DNA of 54,861 bases, from NCBI RefSeq assembly GCF_023715535.1, contig NZ_JAMBOI010000016.1, forward strand, positions 1 to 54,861, in the 5' to 3' direction. The translations under genes and the position numbers were made by a program. Source of the DNA: Sporosarcina luteola (GTDB lineage: Bacteria > Bacillota > Bacilli > Bacillales_A > Planococcaceae). The notes below the pieces were generated by a model that was not told the origin of the DNA, did no database searches, and worked only from the letters and a program-made list of their open reading frames with translations. Positions 50,666 to 54,861 of the stretch are shown piece after piece (the first letter of the stretch is position 1; each line of letters starts with the position of its first letter).

Positions 50666-51793
50666 TCAATTAGTCTCCAATACATTTTCCATCTCGAGAC
50701 GCACGTCGGGATCCTCTTCCTTCTGTATCGCCAATTCAATTGCTGCGATACCGTCGCTCGTTCCAATTTGTCCGAGTGCCCATGCGGCAGTCCCGCGAAT
50801 AAGCGGCCGTTGATCGTTTACAAGCAGATCTGTCAAAGTCGGCACGGCCGTCTCGTCTTTGAAGTGTGCAAGCGCAAGGATGGCATTCCGCTGTATCGGA
50901 TTCTTGCCTCTCCAAGAACCTGACATATGCCCGTACGTCTCCTTGAATTCCCGATTCGACAACCTGAGCATCGGCACAAGCAGTGGCTTTGCCAGTTCGG
51001 GCTCCGGCTGAAATGCAGGCTGATGAAGATTGTACATCCCTTTGTTTTTCGGACAAACAGTTTGGCATGTGTCGCAGCCATATACCCGGTTACCGATTTT
51101 CGCACGAAACTCCTCGGGAACCGGTTTTTTCGTCTGTGTCAAAAAGGCGATGCATCGTTGGGCATTAAGCTGCCCTCCTTGAATCAAAGCCCCTGTAGGA
51201 CACGCATCCAAACAGAGTGTGCAATCCCCACATTGGTCTTCCATCGGAATATCGGGTTCAAACGGGATATTTGTAATCATCTCTCCGAGGTAGACATACG
51301 AACCGAATTCCGGTGTGATGACAGAACAGTTTTTACCGGACCAGCCGATTCCCGCCCGAACCGCGACAGCCCGGTCGACAAGCTCCCCTGTGTCCACCAT
51401 CGAACGCATTTGAGCATTCGGCATCATATCGGAAATAAACGTTTCGAGCAGTTGCAACTTTTCGCGAAGGACATGATGATAATCCATTCCCCAAGATGCC
51501 CTTGCGAAGATGCCACGTCGTTCCCCCTTCTTCCCTCTTGGCGAATCTGTCATTTTGGATGGGTATGCGACTGCTATTGAGATGATGCTTTCAGCACGAT
51601 CAAGCAACATGACAGGCTCCGTACGTTTTTCAACATCACTTTCCTCGAAACCGGATTGAAAGCCCAACTCCTGTTGACGCCGCAAACGATTTTTTAATTC
51701 TAGAAAAGGGGCTGCGGTCGTAAAGCCGATTTTATCGATGCCGATCGTAGCTGCATATTCTTTTATTGACGACTGTAGCTGAGCGACATTCAC
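50666..51793 (-). CDS. queG: Epoxyqueuosine reductase QueG
   Basis: QueG carries out the last step of queuosine synthesis in tRNA, using cobalamin and iron-sulfur clusters. The 375-aa protein has the cobalamin-binding N-domain (RASWGMDYHHVLREKL, AGIGWSGKN). Two [4Fe-4S] motifs follow (CGDCTLCLDACPTGAL and CDTCQTVCPKN), then C-terminal HEAT-like repeats (about residues 285-375). The start is GTG with AGGAGG upstream. It ends 13 nt before trmL. Confidence 0.95.
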   Translation of the reverse strand: MNVAQLQSSIKEYAATIGIDKIGFTTAAPFLELKNRLRRQQELGFQSGFEESDVEKRTEPVMLLDRAESIISIAVAYPSKMTDSPRGKKGERRGIFARASWGMDYHHVLREKLQLLETFISDMMPNAQMRSMVDTGELVDRAVAVRAGIGWSGKNCSVITPEFGSYVYLGEMITNIPFEPDIPMEDQCGDCTLCLDACPTGALIQGGQLNAQRCIAFLTQTKKPVPEEFRAKIGNRVYGCDTCQTVCPKNKGMYNLHQPAFQPEPELAKPLLVPMLRLSNREFKETYGHMSGSWRGKNPIQRNAILALAHFKDETAVPTLTDLLVNDQRPLIRGTAAWALGQIGTSDGIAAIELAIQKEEDPDVRLEMENVLETN

Positions 51794-51850
51794 AACGTTC
51801 CGCCTCCTTTATGTTAGGATTGAAAATAAAAGACGACAAAGGTGATAAAA

Positions 51851-52564
51851 ATGAAACTAACTATAGATGAAAAACTATTTCAACAGGTGCCCGGATTGAA
51901 ATTGGGCATTATCCATTATAACAAAATTACAGTGTCGGAATCTCCTCAAATGCTAAAAGGAAGACTACAATTATTCCAGGAACAGCTTTACTTCGAATTG
52001 GACACCAAACCTTTCAACGATTTTCCAGGCATCAAAGAATGGAGGGAGACGTGGAAAGCGCTTGGAGCAGACCCTAATCGATACCGACCTTCTGTGGAAG
52101 CCCTTTACCGAAGGATCAAAAAGCAGAATTACTTGCATACCATCCATACTGCGGTTGACCTCAATACGTTCTTCTCTCTTCAGTATGAAATTCCGGCAGG
52201 CATCTACGACTTGGCTAAGGTTGTAGGCGATGTCCAATTGACCCTTGGGGGGGAGGACGACGGTTATGACGGGTTGAATGGCCGCTTTAACTCATTGAAC
52301 CACATACTTCAAGTAAAAGATGATTACAGCCCTTTCGGCAGTCCTTATGTAGATTCCATCAGAACGGCCGTCACCGATGAGACAACGGATGCCCTCCATA
52401 TCCTATTCATCCGTCCTTCAATGGCCAAGGAAGAGGCCCTGCAACTGTCTACGGCATGTGGCAAGATGTTCACGTCCATCAGCGGCGGAGAAGCCTCTTG
52501 TTATCTGGCGGATAAAGAGAATCCTTCTATTCTAATGAACGGAACTGGTCCCTTCCAACTGTGA
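51851..52564 (+). CDS. B3/B4 tRNA-binding domain protein
   Basis: The 237-aa protein starts at ATG 51851, just after AAAGGTGAT. It has the B3/B4 domain seen in the beta subunit of phenylalanyl-tRNA synthetase: WRETWKALGADPNRYRPSVE, VDLNTFFSLQYEIPAGIYD, and a C-terminal SSG-like segment. Stand-alone B3/B4 proteins are thought to be editing-like factors, but this is not established. It is divergent from queG and lies before the tRNA array. Confidence 0.8.
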   Translation: MKLTIDEKLFQQVPGLKLGIIHYNKITVSESPQMLKGRLQLFQEQLYFELDTKPFNDFPGIKEWRETWKALGADPNRYRPSVEALYRRIKKQNYLHTIHTAVDLNTFFSLQYEIPAGIYDLAKVVGDVQLTLGGEDDGYDGLNGRFNSLNHILQVKDDYSPFGSPYVDSIRTAVTDETTDALHILFIRPSMAKEEALQLSTACGKMFTSISGGEASCYLADKENPSILMNGTGPFQL

Positions 52565-52603
52565 TAACTTGTGTCCAAACAGCAATACATTCTCATTCCA
52601 TAG

Positions 52604-52642
52604 AAAACGCTCCTTTCCGTGAAATCGGAAGGAGCGTTTTTA
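52604..52642 (+). terminator. Terminator after the B3/B4 gene
   Basis: AACGCTCCTT.CCG pairs with CGG.AAGGAGCGTT and continues TTTTA. Confidence 0.88.
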
Positions 52643-52664
52643 CGTTTAAACGAGAATCCCTAAT

Positions 52665-52702
52665 TGGTAAAGAGAAAAGATGCAACCTGGGTTGCATCTT
52701 TT
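52665..52702 (-). terminator. Terminator of the rRNA-tRNA operon
   Basis: AAAAGATGCAACC pairs with GGTTGCATCTTTT around TG; on the minus strand TCTCTTTACC follows, 10 nt beyond the last tRNA. Confidence 0.8.
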
Positions 52703-52711
52703 CAATGTGGA

Positions 52712-52792
52712 TACCCGAGGCCGGACTTGAACCGGCACGCCTCGCGGCATCGCATTTTGAGTGCGACGTGTCTGCCATTCCACCACTCGGGC
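52712..52792 (-). tRNA. tRNA-Leu (CAA)
   Basis: Cloverleaf with acceptor GCCCGAG/CTCGGGT, long variable arm and anticodon loop CTCAAAA. The 3' CCA is not encoded (the sequence continues TCCA after the discriminator A). Last tRNA of the operon. Confidence 0.93.
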
Positions 52793-52826
52793 ATAATAAC
52801 AATTTGCTTACAGCATACATGAAAGT

Positions 52827-52900
52827 TGGAGGCGGCAACCGGAATCGAACCGGTGGTAAGGGTGTTGCAGACCCGTGCCTTACCGCTTGGCTATGCCGCC
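52827..52900 (-). tRNA. tRNA-Cys (GCA)
   Basis: Acceptor GGCGGCA pairs with TGCCGCC; anticodon loop CTGCAAC; CCA encoded. Confidence 0.95.
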
Positions 52901-52910
52901 GTAAGAAAGT

Positions 52911-52985
52911 TGGAGCGGAAGACGGGATTCGAACCCGCGACCCCGACCTTGGCAAGGTCGTATTCTACCACTGAACTACTTCCGC
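52911..52985 (-). tRNA. tRNA-Gly (GCC)
   Basis: Acceptor GCGGAAG pairs with CTTCCGC; anticodon loop TTGCCAA; CCA encoded. Confidence 0.95.
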
Positions 52986-52988
52986 AAA

Positions 52989-53060
52989 CTGGGGTAGCTG
53001 GATTCGAACCAACGAATGACGGAGTCAAAGTCCGTTGCCTTACCGCTTGGCTATACCCCA
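52989..53060 (-). tRNA. tRNA-Gln (TTG)
   Basis: Acceptor TGGGGTA pairs with TACCCCA; anticodon loop CTTTGAC; discriminator G; CCA not encoded. Confidence 0.95.
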
Positions 53061-53069
53061 AAAAACAAA

Positions 53070-53145
53070 TGGGGCGGACGAGGGGAATCGAACCCCCGAA
53101 TGTCGGAACCACAATCCGATGCGTTAACCACTTCGCCACGACCGC
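53070..53145 (-). tRNA. tRNA-His (GTG), copy 2 in transcription order
   Basis: Anticodon loop TTGTGGT, CCA encoded, extra G at -1. Acceptor GCGGTCG against CGTCCGC leaves a U5-U68 mismatch. Nearly identical to the copy at 53188. Confidence 0.95.
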
Positions 53146-53187
53146 CATGATAATTATATATATTTTTCAATTGTATACTGCATAGAA

Positions 53188-53263
53188 TGGGGCGGACGAG
53201 GGGAATCGAACCCCCGAGTGTCGGAACCACAATCCGATGCGTTAACCACTTCGCCACGACCGC
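53188..53263 (-). tRNA. tRNA-His (GTG), copy 1 in transcription order
   Basis: Same as the 53070 copy apart from one base (CACTC for CATTC before the T-stem), including the U5-U68 mismatch. The two copies are offset by 118 bp, consistent with tandem duplication. Confidence 0.95.
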
Positions 53264-53287
53264 CATGAAATTTAGCTTAAACAGAAA

Positions 53288-53361
53288 TGGCAGGGGCAGT
53301 AGGAATCGAACCCACACCAAAGGTTTTGGAGACCTCTATTCTACCGTTAAACTATGCCCCT
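53288..53361 (-). tRNA. tRNA-Trp (CCA)
   Basis: Acceptor AGGGGCA pairs with TGCCCCT; anticodon loop CTCCAAA; GCCA 3' end encoded. Confidence 0.95.
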
Positions 53362-53367
53362 GTATAA

Positions 53368-53452
53368 TGGTGGTGGGGGACGGATTCGAACCGCCGAACC
53401 CGGAGGGAGCGGATTTACAGTCCGCCGCGTTTAGCCACTTCGCTACCCCACC
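53368..53452 (-). tRNA. tRNA-Tyr (GTA)
   Basis: Acceptor GGTGGGG pairs with CCCCACC; long variable arm; anticodon loop CTGTAAA; CCA encoded. Confidence 0.95.
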
Positions 53453-53464
53453 AAGAAAAGCATA

Positions 53465-53537
<73 letters not shown>

Positions 53538-53550
53538 ATAATATAAAAAA

Positions 53551-53626
53551 TGGTGGCTCAGGACGGAATCGAACCGCCGACACAAGGATTTTCAGTCCTT
53601 TGCTCTACCGACTGAGCTACTGAGCC
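53551..53626 (-). tRNA. tRNA-Phe (GAA)
   Basis: Acceptor GGCTCAG pairs with CTGAGCC; anticodon loop CTGAAAA; CCA encoded. Confidence 0.95.
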
Positions 53627-53635
53627 ACATAAAAA

Positions 53636-53711
53636 TGGCGGTCCCGACCGGGATCGAACCGGCGATCTCCTGCGTGACAGGCAGGCATGTTAACCGCTAC
53701 ACCACGGGACC
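53636..53711 (-). tRNA. tRNA-Asp (GTC)
   Basis: Acceptor GGTCCCG pairs with CGGGACC; anticodon loop CTGTCAC; CCA encoded. Confidence 0.95.
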
Positions 53712-53713
53712 AT

Positions 53714-53775
<62 letters not shown>

Positions 53776-53789
<14 letters not shown>

Positions 53790-53908
53790 ATAATGATAAT
53801 ACTTACTATTTAATGTTTGCTACGCTATTTGCATAAGGGACACCTTACGCTTCGCTGTCGGTGTTACTCGCATACGTTGCTATGCTCGTTGCTCCACCCC
53901 GCGATAAT
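53776..53908. repeat. 19-bp direct repeat of the fMet tRNA 5' end flanking a 95-bp insert
   Basis: TGCTCCACCCCGCGATAAT occurs at 53776-53794 (including the tRNA 5' end) and again at 53890-53908. The 95 bp between hold no tRNA or ORF. It looks like a short insertion or duplication in the array. Confidence 0.85.
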
Positions 53909-53925
53909 ACTAATTATGAAATATA

Positions 53926-54001
53926 TGGTGGAGGATGACGGGTTCGAACCGCCGACCCCCTGCTTGTAAGGCAGGTGCTCTCCCAGCTGAGCTAATCCTC
54001 C
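53926..54001 (-). tRNA. tRNA-Val (TAC)
   Basis: Acceptor GGAGGAT pairs with ATCCTCC; anticodon loop CTTACAA; CCA encoded. Confidence 0.95.
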
Positions 54002-54002
54002 A

Positions 54003-54127
54003 GTTAAAATTGCGATAAGCTTCGCACTACTGCGTCAGCTTCAATCGTTCAGTCAGTCACGTACCGTTGTACGCTCCTTCCCTCTCTCAATCGCTTCCTT
54101 GTCCTGCTCGCTTCTCCCAATTTTAAC
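54003..54127. repeat. 125-bp insert with 10-bp perfect terminal inverted repeats between tRNA-Val and tRNA-Glu
   Basis: GTTAAAATTG (54003) and CAATTTTAAC (54118) bound the segment. Inside is GTACCGTTGTAC (GTAC arms around CGTT) and several CTTC/GAAG-rich stretches. No tRNA, ORF or T-run is present. Confidence 0.75.
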
Positions 54128-54158
54128 GGGAGCTGCGCTGAATCTAAGTTTTTAAAAA

Positions 54159-54233
54159 TGGTGACCCCTACGGGATTCGAACCCGTGTTACCGCCGTGAA
54201 AGGGCGGTGTCTTAACCGCTTGACCAAGGGGCC
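54159..54233 (-). tRNA. tRNA-Glu (TTC)
   Basis: Acceptor GGCCCCT pairs with AGGGGTC (one G-U); anticodon loop CTTTCAC; CCA encoded. Confidence 0.95.
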
Positions 54234-54251
54234 ATATGTGGAATATAAAAC

Positions 54252-54342
54252 TGGCGGAGAGCAAGGGATTTGAACCCTTGATACGCGGTTAGCGTATACA
54301 CGATTTCCAATCGTGCTCCTTCGGCCACTCGGACAGCTCTCC
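54252..54342 (-). tRNA. tRNA-Ser (GGA)
   Basis: Acceptor GGAGAGC pairs with GCTCTCC; long variable arm; anticodon loop TTGGAAA; CCA encoded. Confidence 0.95.
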
Positions 54343-54345
54343 AAT

Positions 54346-54420
54346 TGGCTCCGCAGGTAGGACTCGAACCTACGACCGATCGGTTAACAGCCGATTGCTC
54401 TACCACTGAGCTACTGCGGA
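54346..54420 (-). tRNA. tRNA-Asn (GTT)
   Basis: Acceptor TCCGCAG pairs with CTGCGGA; anticodon loop CTGTTAA; CCA encoded. First tRNA after 5S rRNA, as in B. subtilis trnD. Confidence 0.95.
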
Positions 54421-54473
54421 ATAGTACTGTAATAAGGACTTAATATCTTATTACGATCATTTTAGAAATGACA

Positions 54474-54590
54474 GCCCAGCGACGTCTTACTCTCACAGGG
54501 GGAAGCCCCCTACTACCATCAGCGCTGAAGAGCTTAACTTCCGTGTTCGGTATGGGAACGGGTGTGACCTCTTCGCCATCATCACTGGAC
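54474..54590 (-). rRNA. rrf: 5S ribosomal RNA
   Basis: The minus strand reads TCCAGTGATGATGGCGAAGA, then CACCCGTTCCCATACCGAAC and AAGTTAAGCTCTTCAGCGC, and ends GACGTCGCTGGGC. These are conserved 5S blocks with a complementary terminal stem. Length about 117 nt. Ends are estimated from the stem. Confidence 0.96.
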
Positions 54591-54736
54591 TATTTTTTCC
54601 ACAAGACAAGATTTATTATATCATATCTGGTGAATAAAGCAAGCGTTTTTTCAAAATAAATAATTTTGTTCGCTCAAAACCGGATAAAACCAACATTGAT
54701 GCTGAACTTCAAGTTCAACCGTACTTAAATAACTTT

Positions 54737-54861
54737 AAGGTTAAGTCCTCGATCGATTAGTATCCGTCAGCTGCACGTGTCGCCACGCTTCCACCCCGGA
54801 CCTATCCACCTCATCTTCTTTGAGGGATCTTACTTACTTGCGTAATGGGAAATCTCATCTT
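54737..54861 (-). rRNA. rrl: 23S ribosomal RNA, 3' end only (cut by the window)
   Basis: The minus strand ends GCTGACGGATACTAATCGAT and CGAGGACTTAACC, the conserved 3' terminus of Bacillales 23S rRNA. About 125 nt are inside the window. The 54591-54736 spacer to 5S shows no gene. Confidence 0.95.

Overview
This window looks like a chromosomal segment of a low-to-mid GC, spore-forming Bacillales bacterium, most likely Planococcaceae (Sporosarcina-like). That placement is inference: gene order follows the Bacillus subtilis yha/yhe region closely, Shine-Dalgarno sequences are strong and Bacillus-type, TTG/GTG starts are frequent, a YjcZ-type sporulation mini-protein is present, and the rRNA-linked tRNA array has the trnD order of B. 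subtilis. No database was consulted.

Layout. 1-121: end of an IS256-like element cut by the window edge. 130-190: short GC-rich 21-bp-type repeat. 269-1264: DoxX-like membrane protein. 1447-7584 (minus): uvrB-uvrA-yvlB. 7859-10138 (minus): IDEAL-domain protein and the Ecs ABC transporter, divergent from hit (10291). 10830-15765: trpP, yhaH, an AT-rich insertion (NTF2-like gene, unknown 214-aa gene, MITE-like repeat), scoC, a small membrane protein, yjcZ-like gene and prsA. 15824-23142 (minus): yhaO-yhaN-yhaM nuclease cluster and the YhaQP ABC transporter. 23271-30621: a small XRE/membrane-protein module, yhzD, mgsA, a lone RsbR paralogue, yhaR, hemZ, yheB-yheA, a VOC protein. 30729-33643 (plus): S66 peptidase, GalT-like HIT protein, cytosolic substrate-binding-type protein. 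33688-35554 (minus): second XRE/membrane module with a serine hydrolase. 35704-38281: ferritin-like protein, YheE-like protein, small hydrophilic protein, MFS exporter, zinc-ribbon protein. 38360-38632: tandem array of a 21-bp unit. 38695-42560 (minus): BmrCD-like heterodimeric multidrug ABC exporter behind an attenuator-like leader with short ORFs and two terminators. 42805-45486: ChrA and a CNNM/HlyC-type transporter with a hairpin between its Shine-Dalgarno and start. 45542-52564: GNAT/nitrilase fusion, bdbC plus thioredoxin-like partner, RluA-type synthase, aldo/keto reductase, 31-aa membrane peptide, trmL, queG, B3/B4 protein. 52712-54861 (minus): 23S (partial), 5S and 16 tRNA genes.

How it works together. 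Most of the window is housekeeping: nucleotide excision repair, protein export and folding (Ecs, PrsA, BdbC), RNA decay and DNA repair (YhaM, YhaN, YhaO), tRNA modification (TrmL, QueG) and haem synthesis (HemZ). The least explained parts are regulatory: the two-terminator, short-ORF leader of the multidrug exporter; the SD-hairpin-TTG arrangement of the CNNM gene; two paralogous XRE/membrane modules sharing GTAAAG/CTTTAC operator half-sites; several palindromic intergenic repeats; and two insertions inside the tRNA array.
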